Positions 16,159 through 26,480 of a stretch of DNA of 64,000 bases are shown here, piece after piece. The notes under the pieces are model-generated. The model saw only the letters and a list, made by a program, of their open reading frames with translations, was not told the DNA's origin and made no database searches. Numbering within the stretch: position 1 is the stretch's first letter; every line of letters begins with the position of its first letter. This DNA comes from a virus. The translations under genes were made by a program, and so were the position numbers. The stretch is taken from positions 1-64,000 of IMG/VR virus record IMGVR_UViG_3300036795_000039; one strand, given 5' to 3'.

Positions 16159-19100
16159 CACAGCCGACCGGAGAACATGCCACAGGCGTCGAACTTGCCG
16201 CTGGCTATGTCAAGGTCGATGTTCAAACCAATGAGGGCATCAAACGGCTCAACACCGAACTGGAAGCCACCGAGGCGCACGCCAAGGTTGTCGGCGAACA
16301 CGCCGGAGCCAACATTGTCACCGGCATCACTGCGGCGGGGGAGCCTGCGGCCAAAGGCTTTACGGACAAGCTACGTCAATTCGCGCAGGGCGGAACGAAG
16401 GATGCCGCCGCCGAGACGGCGTCGACGTTCGGCCAGACCTTCAAGGATGCGCTGCGCAACAGCCGTCTGGTGGAAGATTCGGACTGGCTGTTTAACGGCT
16501 TCAAAGAGAAGTCGGAACTGTATGGGGCAGAAGCCGCCTCGTCATTTCATGGCCGGTTCATTCAGCTACTCGCCGCCAACCGCATCGACGCGGGGCGCGA
16601 GGCCGAGGCCACCGGAGCCGAAGTAGCCGAAGGGCTCAAGAGAGGCACGAGTCGCGCGCTTGAAGCTGGCGGCGAAGGTTTATTCTCCGGCGAGGTATTC
16701 AAGAGAGCGTCCGAGGGCATCCAAGGGTTAGGCCGCAACGCTGGCGAAGCTGGCACAGAGGTAGGCGAAGCCAGCGAGAAACTGGCCGGAATGGGCGGTC
16801 TGCTAGCACCTTTCATGGACCCCGCCGTGATGGGCGCTGCGGCACCGCTGGCGCTGGCCGCTGGCTTCGGCGTGGTCATCGACAAGCTGTATGAGCTGGG
16901 CGAGAAGTGGGAAGAAGTCAACCACTCGCTGCAAATCCAAACGGGCGCAACAGGAGAACAGCTCAAGGGACTTGAGGAAAACGTCAAAGCCGTTGCGGGA
17001 CAAGTACCTTTGTCCATCCAGAAGGTCGGCTCGATAGTCGCAACCGCCAAAACGGCTTTTCAGGATACCGGGGACGGCATCACCCAGATATCCACCGAGA
17101 TCGGCAACCTCCAATCCATGGTCGGCGCAGTGGATCTCACCTCCCTCGGCAGGGGCTTCAGGGCATTCGGGATTGGCGGTGACGCGCAAGCCCAAGTCGA
17201 TGTAGTCAACCAGTTGTTCAAGGCGTATCAGGCAACACAGGTGCCGATCAACACACTGGTCGACGCAATGGCGCGGGCCGCGCCCATAGCCAAACAATTT
17301 CACCTGTCGATCGGTGAAACCGTTGCCGTGATGACCCAGTTCGACCAGGCCGGAATCGACCCCAGCAGAACCATGTTCTCATTGGCCAAGGCGGCACAAG
17401 AAGCCACAAAGGAACACAAGGACTTTTCTACCGTACTAAATGATGAGATCGAGCAGATACGCCACGCCGGTAGCGAGCAGGCCCAATTAGATGTTGCCGG
17501 AAAGTTCTTCGGCAAAACCTCCGGTCGCGGCGGCGCGGCGCCGATCGTGGCGGCGGTCAACGCCGGTCTGACACTAGATCCGGCGCTGCTGGCACAGATA
17601 GAACAAGCCGCCGGGCTGATCGATAAAACACGCCACGACACTGAGTCATGGGCCGACGTATGGACCATAACGAAGAACCGGATATCCGGTGCGCTGCAAC
17701 CGATTTCAGACCAGCTACGCGAGCATGTGCAGGCCGGGTTCGAGCACATCGCCGAATGGCTGGACGCGAACCAGGGCAAGATCGTTACGTTCGCGACCTC
17801 CGTTGTTAACGCTTTCGAGAAGATAGGCGAGGGCATCTCGGTCGCGTTCAACAAAGCGGTGCCCGTCGTCAAATCCATTATTGAGTATCTGCGACCAGGT
17901 ATCGATAACCTGATGCCGCATATCGAGAAGCTGGGCCAGGCGTTCGTGCCGCTGATCAAAGCGCTAGGCACCGACTTGCTGCCGATATTGAAAGTCGTTG
18001 GGGAGGCATTGGTTTGGGCGCTTGGGGAGGCTATCAAGTATGCGCCGCCCGTGGTCGATGCCCTGACGCACATCGTCAATGCTTTGACCGACACGTTCCA
18101 TTGGCTGCACGACAACCTGGGGCCGATATGGAACGAGGTCTTCGGCGATGCTAAGGCTATCATCGATCCGGTTGTCGGTGCGGTAGAAGCCGTTTGGCAT
18201 GCAGGCGAGAAGGTGGTCGACTACTTCGACGCCCACATTCTGCCGATCATCAAGAACGTCTTCGGTATCTGGCTCGACCTGATGAAACCCATCATCGCCA
18301 TCATCGGCGAAACAGTAAAGGCCGTAACAGGTTTGGGCGAATACATCGGGGACCACCTGGGGCCGATATTCAAGATTGCCGGTGGAATCATCCACGACAC
18401 CTTCGGGCCGCTGCTGGACGTCTTCAAGCAGATATGGGACGTTCTCAAGAAGATCGGCGAATACGTCGGCCACGATCTCACCAAAGCGTTCGATGACGTA
18501 GGCAAGGCTACCGCCAGTATCAAGAGTCTGATCGATATGGTTCCCGGCCTTGGGCATTCAGGCGGGGGACCGCCAGCGACGACGCACGGGCAGACCGGAC
18601 TGGCGCTTGGTGGCTACGGCGGCGGCGATATCGTCCCGGCGATGTTGGAGCCCGGCGAGCATGTGTGGACGAAGGAAGAAGTCGCGGCCTTGGGTGGTCA
18701 TGCAAACATGTATCGGCTGCGTGCCAAGATCCGTTTCGCCGGACTCCACGATCCTATGCCGATGATTCCCGGCTCCGGCAGTGACCCTGACATCACGAGT
18801 GGCGGTCCTATCGTTCGCGGACCTGGCGGCACATACCACCATGAGCACGGTGACATCATCGGAACACCTTGGGGTGTACCGATGTACGCGCAGGGCGGCG
18901 GCATGATTCACCCGGCTGGTCAAGAGCACCGCGAAAAGTCTTGGGTGATAGACAGATACAAGTTGAGTGAACCCGGCAAGACACATTTCCAGGGCGGCGG
19001 CGACGTAGGCCAATCATGGTGGAGCGCAATCAAATCCACGTTCGATCCCAACCCGATGAACTGGTTCAAAGACGACCCCGACAAAGAGCTACCGGGCGAC

Positions 19101-20942
19101 GATGCCAGTAGCGGCTCCGGTGGCTTCTGGGCCGACATACTGCGATCATTCGTAGGAAGCAAACAGATAGCGCCGGGCGCGGGCTTTGGCCATCCCTTAC
19201 GGATGCAGGGCGGCGGCGATGTGCATGACAACCTTGTAGTACCGTCGCTGAAAACCGCTAATCGTCCAGTGGCACCCCATTATGGTGCCGGTAATCGTGA
19301 CCCCCACGACCCTGTCGGCGCATTCTGGGACTGGTTGGCAAAGCATCCACCAGACTGGGGAGCACTCAACCCAGAGAGATGGCATTTCCAAGGCGGCGGC
19401 GAGGTCGGAGATCCTGGGCTGGCATCGGTGATAGCTCTACTGTCAGCCGAAAGTGGGCGCACCCCATACGCTTTCGGCGGCTACTCGCCGAGGGGCATCG
19501 ACTGCTCAGGGCTTGTCGCTGAAGCGGTGCAGGTCTATCTAGGTGAACAAGTCAACGTAGGTGCGCACCCGATGTCCACCGGCAACGAGGCGAGTTGGCT
19601 TGCCGCACACGGCTTTAAGCAGGGCATCGGGCCGGAGGGCAGTTTCCGTGTCGGCTTCTACAACGGCGGTCCCGGCGGTGGCCACACCGCGCTGACGCTG
19701 CCGGACGGCACGAACGCGGAGGCCGGGGGATCGGGCGGCGGTGTGCGCTTGGGCGGTGGCGCTGCCGGTGCTGGTAGCGCAGAGTTCTCCGACCATTGGT
19801 ATCTGCCGCCTAGGAGCGTTGTAGAGCCAGGAGGGTACGGGGGGACCGGGCCGGGCAGTTCGGGAGCCTACGGTGGCGCTGGGGGGGCAGAAGGGGCATC
19901 CTACGGCGGTGCCGGGGGCGGTGGTGGTACTGGGCCGACACCAGAGCAGGTCGCCGGAGTGGATAGCCGCGTATCCAACGCCAACGACAAACTCAACGTG
20001 CTCAACCAGAAGATCACCGAGGCACAACAGCACCTACAGGAGGTCGAAGCTAAGGCACCGAAGACAGCGAAAGGCGAACCGGGACATGAACGTGCCGTCG
20101 CCGCCGCGCAGGAACACCTGAAAGACCTTGAGGCACAACGGGATCAGGCGCAAGGAGACCTCGACTCAGTGACACAGGAGCGCGCCAGCCTAACCGGAGA
20201 CAACGATCCGAAAGCCCTTGTGTCAGCAAAGGACCGGATCACTGACGCCAACATTCGGCTCAATGATGCGCAGGCCAAACTCGACCGCGACCGCGCCGAT
20301 CCGAAGAAGAAGCCCTCCGAGATTATGCAGGATGAGAACAACGTAGCTAGAGCCAAAGAGCGAGTTGCCAAGGCAGAGCAGCACTTACAGGAGCTAGAGT
20401 CTAAGCCAGCCAAGCGGGGCAAAGGCGAGGGCGGCGGCAAGGATGCCGATTTTGTCTCGGCTATCGGGGATGCCGCAGGTAAGGGGCTGCTAGAGAACCT
20501 GCCGCAAGGATTCTCCGACCCAACCTCATGGGGCGGTGTGAAAAGTGCTGCGGCACTGATGAAATTCCTTGCCACCGCAGGCGGGCAACCTGGCAGTCCA
20601 CTGGGAATGCTTGCGGCGGCTCGGGGCACTCAGGGCGCAGCCGGACTCAGCCTGTTCGGCGACATACTCGGCGGCAAAGGCGGCGACGCAGGCAAAGACA
20701 TTGCTAGCCTTATCAATCCACAGGCGTACACGGCCAGCGGCGGTGGGCTTACTGCGTCGAATCCCACACTGCCGCCGGACATGAAGACAGCGGGCGGCGG
20801 CAATACGGCCAACGTCAACAACACGCAGAACATCACCAACAATGGTGTCGATCCAGCGAAAGCGACCGTGGAGCAGACTGCGGCTCTGCATCGCGGGATA
20901 CGTTCTGATGTAGGGCTAGCAAGATATGCGACGACACCATGA
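16155..20942 (+). CDS. Tape measure protein with C-terminal NlpC/P60-like peptidase
   Basis: A 1595-residue tail-length ruler. Residues 1-200 are helical; about 195-250 is a hydrophobic Ala/Gly-rich segment (membrane-like); about 540-790 is a repetitive helical region rich in LGPI/IKYAPPV motifs. Four GGG[DE]V-type segments fall between about 945 and 1090. DC1117SGLVAEAV with H1177 matches an NlpC/P60-type cysteine peptidase, useful for local peptidoglycan opening. A Gly-rich linker and a coiled coil (about 1280-1425) follow. By the usual ~0.15 nm per residue the tail would be near 200-240 nm. Confidence 0.9.
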   Translation: MTQPTGEHATGVELAAGYVKVDVQTNEGIKRLNTELEATEAHAKVVGEHAGANIVTGITAAGEPAAKGFTDKLRQFAQGGTKDAAAETASTFGQTFKDALRNSRLVEDSDWLFNGFKEKSELYGAEAASSFHGRFIQLLAANRIDAGREAEATGAEVAEGLKRGTSRALEAGGEGLFSGEVFKRASEGIQGLGRNAGEAGTEVGEASEKLAGMGGLLAPFMDPAVMGAAAPLALAAGFGVVIDKLYELGEKWEEVNHSLQIQTGATGEQLKGLEENVKAVAGQVPLSIQKVGSIVATAKTAFQDTGDGITQISTEIGNLQSMVGAVDLTSLGRGFRAFGIGGDAQAQVDVVNQLFKAYQATQVPINTLVDAMARAAPIAKQFHLSIGETVAVMTQFDQAGIDPSRTMFSLAKAAQEATKEHKDFSTVLNDEIEQIRHAGSEQAQLDVAGKFFGKTSGRGGAAPIVAAVNAGLTLDPALLAQIEQAAGLIDKTRHDTESWADVWTITKNRISGALQPISDQLREHVQAGFEHIAEWLDANQGKIVTFATSVVNAFEKIGEGISVAFNKAVPVVKSIIEYLRPGIDNLMPHIEKLGQAFVPLIKALGTDLLPILKVVGEALVWALGEAIKYAPPVVDALTHIVNALTDTFHWLHDNLGPIWNEVFGDAKAIIDPVVGAVEAVWHAGEKVVDYFDAHILPIIKNVFGIWLDLMKPIIAIIGETVKAVTGLGEYIGDHLGPIFKIAGGIIHDTFGPLLDVFKQIWDVLKKIGEYVGHDLTKAFDDVGKATASIKSLIDMVPGLGHSGGGPPATTHGQTGLALGGYGGGDIVPAMLEPGEHVWTKEEVAALGGHANMYRLRAKIRFAGLHDPMPMIPGSGSDPDITSGGPIVRGPGGTYHHEHGDIIGTPWGVPMYAQGGGMIHPAGQEHREKSWVIDRYKLSEPGKTHFQGGGDVGQSWWSAIKSTFDPNPMNWFKDDPDKELPGDDASSGSGGFWADILRSFVGSKQIAPGAGFGHPLRMQGGGDVHDNLVVPSLKTANRPVAPHYGAGNRDPHDPVGAFWDWLAKHPPDWGALNPERWHFQGGGEVGDPGLASVIALLSAESGRTPYAFGGYSPRGIDCSGLVAEAVQVYLGEQVNVGAHPMSTGNEASWLAAHGFKQGIGPEGSFRVGFYNGGPGGGHTALTLPDGTNAEAGGSGGGVRLGGGAAGAGSAEFSDHWYLPPRSVVEPGGYGGTGPGSSGAYGGAGGAEGASYGGAGGGGGTGPTPEQVAGVDSRVSNANDKLNVLNQKITEAQQHLQEVEAKAPKTAKGEPGHERAVAAAQEHLKDLEAQRDQAQGDLDSVTQERASLTGDNDPKALVSAKDRITDANIRLNDAQAKLDRDRADPKKKPSEIMQDENNVARAKERVAKAEQHLQELESKPAKRGKGEGGGKDADFVSAIGDAAGKGLLENLPQGFSDPTSWGGVKSAAALMKFLATAGGQPGSPLGMLAAARGTQGAAGLSLFGDILGGKGGDAGKDIASLINPQAYTASGGGLTASNPTLPPDMKTAGGGNTANVNNTQNITNNGVDPAKATVEQTAALHRGIRSDVGLARYATTP

Positions 20943-22303
20943 GCGAGATATTCGACGGGATATTCCAAGACATCACCGGCGTATTCGGCCAGGTGTTCAA
21001 TGCTGTTGGCTCCCTTGGTGCTTCGTTCATCAACCCGGCGGGCGAGGTCCCGGTCTACAACGTCGGAATCAGCACCGGCAGAACAGTGCCATCGATACCG
21101 GGGCAGGCGAACACACTGCCGAACGACGCTGCGGACGATATGCTGCCGTGGGAGGTCGGTCCACCCAACGGCGAAACAGACTTCTACCGCATAGACACAC
21201 GGTTGCAGGCGCTAGAGACGCGCATCATTTACATCGGCGTACCAGACCCACTGCTGGGCGGGCAGCGGCGCTGGTGGGAGCTGAACGGCAAATACGCTGG
21301 GGCGCAAGGACTTATGTGCGGCGAGCAATTCGCAGGTCTAATGCACTCACCGTTCGATTTGAAGATCGAATCAGGTGCCTACGAGATAGGCGGGACGTGG
21401 GAACGCACCGACTGGAACCCTAAGACCATGAGTATGGCGGCGATGGTCAACGCCACCATGGGGCCGAACGCAAACTCGTTTGCCTACCGGATGCTTGAGC
21501 AGGCGTGGTGGAACTCATGGGACACTGACAGCGACGGCTGGCTGGGCGTGTACACGAGAACCCACGGCTGGCGGTTCATTCCGGTGCGCCTGGCCAACAT
21601 GAGCAAAACGGCATTCGAGATCGATCCCGTGTCGCACAACAACTGCTTCATGGAATGGGACATGGATATCCTTGCCTTGTACCCGTTTTACGCGAAGCGG
21701 TCCATCACGCAGACATGGACAAACACATCGGCGACGTCCACTGTGTGGAATGAGATCATCGACACCATCGAGAGCGTCCTGGCCACGCTGATCGCTGATC
21801 TAGGTCCGCTGGCACAGGGATCAAGCCAGGTGCTGGCCAACGCTTTGCCGGGCAGACAGGTTGGCTCCCATACCTTTTCGATAGCCAACAGGGGAACATG
21901 GGGCGCTTACCCGAAGTACATCGTGTCGCCGCCGGGGATAGCGTGGATTCAGAACGGCTGGAACGCAGACGGCTCCCCGCAGATGCTCCAATTGCCTTTG
22001 CTCACACCGGAAGACGGCTACGTTCTGGTGGACACCGACCCCGACGCCCGCACTCTTACGTGTGTCACAGACCCGGTCGACCCGCTGTTCATGCAGATCC
22101 TACAAAACTCGTCGCTGCTGGAAATCCTTCTCGGGCCTGAGATTAACTCCACCAAGCCCATCTGGCAGCAGTTCAAATACAGCTTCACCGAGGCCGCGCT
22201 GATACCGCCGCAGACCGTAGCCAGCCTCACCGCGTGGCACTCCGACGAGTCCGGCACCGTGACATGCATCATGCCACAGCAGTACAAGATGGCCTGGGGG
22301 TGA
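20939..22303 (+). CDS. Minor tail protein (distal-tail type)
   Basis: A 454-residue protein, the first gene after the tape measure and overlapping it by four bases, which is the position of the distal tail protein. A Phe/Ile-rich N-terminus is followed by beta-rich, Trp-rich sequence (RRWWELNGKYAGAQG, WGAYPKYIVSPPGIAW) of the kind seen in tail hub proteins. No enzymatic motif seen. Confidence 0.78.
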   Translation: MSEIFDGIFQDITGVFGQVFNAVGSLGASFINPAGEVPVYNVGISTGRTVPSIPGQANTLPNDAADDMLPWEVGPPNGETDFYRIDTRLQALETRIIYIGVPDPLLGGQRRWWELNGKYAGAQGLMCGEQFAGLMHSPFDLKIESGAYEIGGTWERTDWNPKTMSMAAMVNATMGPNANSFAYRMLEQAWWNSWDTDSDGWLGVYTRTHGWRFIPVRLANMSKTAFEIDPVSHNNCFMEWDMDILALYPFYAKRSITQTWTNTSATSTVWNEIIDTIESVLATLIADLGPLAQGSSQVLANALPGRQVGSHTFSIANRGTWGAYPKYIVSPPGIAWIQNGWNADGSPQMLQLPLLTPEDGYVLVDTDPDARTLTCVTDPVDPLFMQILQNSSLLEILLGPEINSTKPIWQQFKYSFTEAALIPPQTVASLTAWHSDESGTVTCIMPQQYKMAWG

Positions 22304-22336
22304 ATTGGCAGAACGGTCGCGTGGTACTATGACGGA

Positions 22337-22837
22337 ATGCGAAAGGTTGTATTCCCAAGTCCCACAGTCGAAGAACGCTATTGGTCGCATGTTGACATGC
22401 GCGGCCCAGATGAATGCTGGCCCTGGACTGGCGCAAGAAGTAAAGGCTACGGCAAAATTTGGGTCGGCTACGATGCAGACGGTAAAATTATCATGCACCG
22501 TGCAACTCGCGTCGGGTGGAAACTCGTACACGGTCGCGAGCCCGGTGAGCGCCATGTCCGGCACACGTGCGATAACCCACCATGTCAGAATCCGAAACAC
22601 TGGATACTCGGAACACATCAGCGAAACATGGACGACATGGCAATACGTGGACGCGCCAAGTACGTTCGCGGGGAGCGGCACGGAAAGTCTAAACTCACTG
22701 AGCACCAAGTCCTTTCGATACGATCCATGTACACGGCGGGGTATCGGCAGGCTGACATCGCAAGGCACTACGGCGTCACACAGGCTAACATCGGCGAGAT
22801 CATTAAAGGGAAGACCTGGCAGCACCTATTGGGATGA
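22337..22837 (+). CDS. HNH homing-type endonuclease inserted in the tail operon
   Basis: A 166-residue protein. YWSHVDMRGPDECWPWTG at the N-terminus, HVRHTCDNPPCQNPKHWILGTHQRNMDDM (about 75-105) as an HNH core with Cys pairs, and a C-terminal helix-turn-helix (YRQADIARHYGVTQANIGEIIKG) typical of free-standing homing endonucleases. It separates two minor tail genes that are normally adjacent and is flanked by short gaps, so it is likely a selfish insertion. Confidence 0.85.
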   Translation: MRKVVFPSPTVEERYWSHVDMRGPDECWPWTGARSKGYGKIWVGYDADGKIIMHRATRVGWKLVHGREPGERHVRHTCDNPPCQNPKHWILGTHQRNMDDMAIRGRAKYVRGERHGKSKLTEHQVLSIRSMYTAGYRQADIARHYGVTQANIGEIIKGKTWQHLLG

Positions 22838-22843
22838 TGCCTA

Positions 22844-24661
22844 ATGCCAACCGGGCTGATGGGATTGGTGGACCGCTTCGGGCAGCAACTGTCCATGGTG
22901 AATACGTTGCAGCGCCAACAGGTTTCACTACCATCGCTCGTAGCCGACGACCCACAGTCCGCGTTCTTCTACTTATGGCAGCAGCGCAGCAACCTACTGG
23001 CGCAACGCTATCAGCGCCCGCTGCTACGGCTGTGGGACGAGAACCATGAGCTGATCGGAACCATCGGCAAGGAAAAGTCGGTGGTGGTCGAAGAGGTCAT
23101 GGCAGACTCCGGTGCCGGGACTTGCGTTGTGCGGGCAGACAATTGGCTGTCCAACTTCATCCTGTACGACAGGCGCGCAGAACAAGATTTGCACTTCACC
23201 CTAGATCCGCACCCAACCGACCGCTCGTGGCGCACACGGTGGGGCGGCAAGGTCACGACGGTCAACGCCAAGCGCGATTCGTCGGGCCTGCACACCATCG
23301 AGCTTGAAATGATTCACAACCGAGAACACTTGAAGCACTTGCTAATTGGTGCCAATCCGGTGTTCCCACCGGAAATACAAATTCCGAAAATGTACTTCCT
23401 GCCATGGAATTGCCGCACCGGCACGTTCATGACAATGTTCATTAACCTTGCGCGCCAGTTCTTCCCACTGCTGTCTATACCCGACAATATCGCCAACCCA
23501 TTCGGGTGGATCGGCGCTGACGATTCCATTGGTGGGCTTGACCCGATGCTGTGGCCGATACAGCCCCAATTCGTTGACCCTGCAACAGATCAGAGCCGCT
23601 TCGAGGTTATCGCCGCACGCTGGAATGACGCGCACACCGTGTTCGCGCCGACGCTGCTGGACGCTGGCTGCATCGTGCGCGCCTACACATTCATCGCTGG
23701 CGAGGACACAGAATCTCCACATCCAGAACTGGGGAACCTGCTCGGCAAAGTTGTTATGCCAGAGCGCAACTGCATCATCTTGGCGTGCGAGGACAAGTCG
23801 GGTGTCACAGGTCCGTCTGGCACCCTCGTGGATGGCTGGATCAATTTCATCGCCAGCACGGGCGACGACTTGATAACGGACACAATCATTCCTGATCCAA
23901 ACATGTTCCCTGACACTCAGGTGCCCAGCGGCATCGAGCCGATCATCGAAGAGTGGTTCGGTGTCGCACCGGCCACGCCGTGGATCATCTGGAAGGACGA
24001 CCAGCACAGCGGCATCATCGAGAGCACGAGATCACAGCACGGCTCAACCGCGAAAACCATTATGACAGGCGGTAAGTCACCCGGTTGGGTCAACGACCTC
24101 CAAACGTTCCTCATAAAATGGGGCCTCTCGCAGCTTCAGATCGCCTTCTCCGGCGGGTGGGGAGGTAACGTCGGCCCATCACCAATTGGCGCAGGACTCG
24201 ACGAAATCTACCAGGGCGAATTAGACGACACAGCTCTCGCGTATGAGCGCCAGAGCATCCTTGTGCGCGAATTGTATTGCGGCGACATGGGTTTCCTGGA
24301 ACATTGGGAAGCCGGTACAGGCACCGCGTACGTGGTGTCGGGCATACTATCGTTGCGCGATGGTAGCTGGAAGACCAGACCGTGGACGTCGTTTAAGGTC
24401 AATGTCCGCAACGGGCAACCCTACCTGCTGGATATCGACTATACGTTGGGTGATCGAATGGGATTCACTATGGCGCAAGCCCTTTATGTGGATCAGCTAT
24501 ATGGTTACAAGCGTTCCTACAGTCGTAGCGATGCCATGAAGATCGAGCTACAGATCGGCAGCGGCCAGCAGGAACAGGACCCGTTGTTCCAGGCGACGAA
24601 TTCGCTTGCGGCAGTGTGGAATATGTTCGGCATGTACATGGGATCGAGTCAGTTGTTCTGA
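22844..24661 (+). CDS. Minor tail protein (hub/baseplate type)
   Basis: A 605-residue protein of the large minor tail family that follows the distal tail protein in mycobacteriophages. It is beta-rich with a central domain (LEMIHNREHLKHLL about 155-170) and a long Trp/Phe-rich C-terminal half. No catalytic motif recognised. It starts after the HNH gene with a weak ribosome site, so translation may depend on read-in from upstream. Confidence 0.78.
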   Translation: MPTGLMGLVDRFGQQLSMVNTLQRQQVSLPSLVADDPQSAFFYLWQQRSNLLAQRYQRPLLRLWDENHELIGTIGKEKSVVVEEVMADSGAGTCVVRADNWLSNFILYDRRAEQDLHFTLDPHPTDRSWRTRWGGKVTTVNAKRDSSGLHTIELEMIHNREHLKHLLIGANPVFPPEIQIPKMYFLPWNCRTGTFMTMFINLARQFFPLLSIPDNIANPFGWIGADDSIGGLDPMLWPIQPQFVDPATDQSRFEVIAARWNDAHTVFAPTLLDAGCIVRAYTFIAGEDTESPHPELGNLLGKVVMPERNCIILACEDKSGVTGPSGTLVDGWINFIASTGDDLITDTIIPDPNMFPDTQVPSGIEPIIEEWFGVAPATPWIIWKDDQHSGIIESTRSQHGSTAKTIMTGGKSPGWVNDLQTFLIKWGLSQLQIAFSGGWGGNVGPSPIGAGLDEIYQGELDDTALAYERQSILVRELYCGDMGFLEHWEAGTGTAYVVSGILSLRDGSWKTRPWTSFKVNVRNGQPYLLDIDYTLGDRMGFTMAQALYVDQLYGYKRSYSRSDAMKIELQIGSGQQEQDPLFQATNSLAAVWNMFGMYMGSSQLF

Positions 24662-24674
24662 TGGAAGGGTGGTG

Positions 24675-24694
24675 ACTATCCCAAATGGGACAGT
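24675..24694 (+). promoter_or_regulatory. Palindromic operator-like site 4, spanning a start codon
   Basis: ACTATCCCAAATGGGACAGT. The ATG of the 24685-25236 gene is inside the palindrome (CCCAA-ATG-GG). A protein bound here, or the RNA hairpin, would directly cover the start codon. Confidence 0.78.
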
Positions 24695-25236
24695 CGGAAA
24701 ACGAAGGGCCGCAACAGCGTATTGACGCGCCGGAGTACACCGGCCTGCTTGACAAGCTGACTGGCGCGGTGCAGCGCGCCAAGCAGACCGTGTCCGGCAC
24801 GACGCCTGAGCAGCTTGAGATGACGGCGGCATTCACCACCATGCTCAGAGACTTGCGCTACCCCGTAGACAAAGAGGGCAACGTGATGAACGCTGACTTC
24901 TTCGCACCACTGGTGGCATACCATCTTGTGCGTTGTGGGTGGCGACCACACAGCGAGAAGCGAAAGATCAAGCCACGCAGGGTTCCCGGTAAAGGCATGG
25001 TGGCAGATGCCGTCGAATGGGTGGATATGAGCGAACCGGATGACCCGCTGCGTCACCTGGACACCATGAGTATGCGCGACGTCGCAGAGCTGCCGGAGGT
25101 ATGGAAGTATGAGGCGATCCGCCGTCTGGGTGGGCATGTGAAAAACGATCTGCCAGAACCACTTTCGGGATGGAAGGTCGACACCAACATCAACATCGCG
25201 GATATGCCACGCGAACCAGACGATTTATTTAGCTAG
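24685..25236 (+). CDS. Minor tail-associated protein
   Basis: A 183-residue protein, helical at the N-terminus (LLDKLTGAVQRAKQTVSG), then a conserved-looking block (RCGWRPHSEKRKIKPRRVPG, residues about 74-95). Its start codon lies within palindrome site 4. Proteins of this size and order lie between tail hub and tip genes in related phages. No enzymatic motif. Confidence 0.7.
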   Translation: MGQSENEGPQQRIDAPEYTGLLDKLTGAVQRAKQTVSGTTPEQLEMTAAFTTMLRDLRYPVDKEGNVMNADFFAPLVAYHLVRCGWRPHSEKRKIKPRRVPGKGMVADAVEWVDMSEPDDPLRHLDTMSMRDVAELPEVWKYEAIRRLGGHVKNDLPEPLSGWKVDTNINIADMPREPDDLFS

Positions 25237-25244
25237 GAGATGTT

Positions 25245-25412
25245 ATGGCAGGCAAGGCAACTCAGCAGAATACCCACCACCTGAAGAACGGGACACTGGT
25301 AACCGGAGGATTCCGGCTACTCGACGCGGACGGCAGAGTGATCAAAGAAGGACACCTGCCCACTTCACCGAGAGTGGAAGTGCCCATTGAGTATTCGGAG
25401 GTCTACCAGTGA
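25245..25412 (+). CDS. Small protein coupled to the tail tip gene
   Basis: A 55-residue protein (begins MAGKATQQNT, ends SEVYQ). TAGGAGATGTT lies before the ATG, and its TGA overlaps the GTG of the next gene (GTGA). It is beta-like in the centre (TLVTGGFRLLDADGRVI). No known family, but the coupling and coding pattern support it as a gene. Confidence 0.7.
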   Translation: MAGKATQQNTHHLKNGTLVTGGFRLLDADGRVIKEGHLPTSPRVEVPIEYSEVYQ

Positions 25413-26470
25413 GCCAGCCAGTCTACCTAGGAAGCACGCTTAACCGCACTCACTGGTGGGGTGTCGTAAGCGACATTGCCACACCGGCCCTGATGACGGC
25501 CACCATGGAGATCGTTGGCGAGGATGCCGCGATCACCCTTGACGCACTCAAGGGCGACAAAGGCGATCAGGGCGCACCAGCCGATATCGTCAAAATGCAA
25601 TATCAGGATGCCTTCACCGACGTGTCGCAGATCCCAGTGAGCACCCTAACCGATGAGCTGGCGGACATCGGAAAGGCTTGGTGGATCGGCAATATGGTCT
25701 ACGCGTGGTCCGGCACCACGCTACAGGCCAAGGCTATGGGTACCGCTGGCCCGCCCGGCCCTGTACCGAACGTGACGCCAGAGATCAACCTGCTCGATCC
25801 TGACGGCACCACCGCGAGTTCCATTGTCGTATCAGGAGATCCAGCCAACCCGACATGGCTATTCAACATGAAATGCCCGGCGGGACCGGCAGGCGCGAGC
25901 GGAACCATCTCAGGCGCAAGCGATTTGGACCTGACTAGTGGTGTTGAACTCGGCGAGGCCATCGTCTGGAACGGCACCAAGTGGCAGCCACAACAGGTCG
26001 GCACGATCTTCCCGCTGATCTATTCAATACCGCAGGGCGCGTTCCGTTCATTCTCCGGTATCGCGACCATTCAGAACATCGCGACCATCAGCTTGCCGCC
26101 ACAACCGTACCCATGGACGCCACTGGTCTTCGGCCACATCAAGGCACTTGGTCTTGAACTGGCCACTGACCCACTGACTTTAGGCGCGGCGGCATTCCTA
26201 GGCGCAGACGGTAACGCTGGCGGACAATTGATTGCGCGAGGCTTCGGCAACATCACCTCGTTCGCCAACTTCTCACCGCACTACAGCCAAGCGGGCGCGA
26301 CCATGACAGCCATGGTCCCCGGCAACGGAACCGCCGTAGTCCCGGCGAATCACACTGGCACTCAAGGAGATATCTACATCGACCTGTGGAACGACGGCGC
26401 ACTCGGCGCATACTCATTCAACAACAACAACGCGCAAGCCGTCATCATGGCTATGCCAGTGGTGGCGTGA
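25409..26470 (+). CDS. Minor tail protein with collagen-like motifs
   Basis: A 353-residue probable tail tip or fibre protein. Short Gly-x-y stretches at about residues 50-58 (GDKGDQGAP), 112-120 (GTAGPPGPV) and 155-165 (GPAGASGT) separate beta-rich domains, a common architecture of trimeric fibres. The C-terminal 150 residues are a beta-rich head domain. Start GTG overlaps the previous stop. Confidence 0.75.
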   Translation: MSQPVYLGSTLNRTHWWGVVSDIATPALMTATMEIVGEDAAITLDALKGDKGDQGAPADIVKMQYQDAFTDVSQIPVSTLTDELADIGKAWWIGNMVYAWSGTTLQAKAMGTAGPPGPVPNVTPEINLLDPDGTTASSIVVSGDPANPTWLFNMKCPAGPAGASGTISGASDLDLTSGVELGEAIVWNGTKWQPQQVGTIFPLIYSIPQGAFRSFSGIATIQNIATISLPPQPYPWTPLVFGHIKALGLELATDPLTLGAAAFLGADGNAGGQLIARGFGNITSFANFSPHYSQAGATMTAMVPGNGTAVVPANHTGTQGDIYIDLWNDGALGAYSFNNNNAQAVIMAMPVVA

Positions 26471-26480
26471 AAGTTAGCCT

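Noticed and set aside
22305-22844. A 179-codon frame overlapping the HNH gene at 22337
   Set aside because: The HNH frame has a full domain match; this one has none and a Ser/Thr-rich shadow composition.
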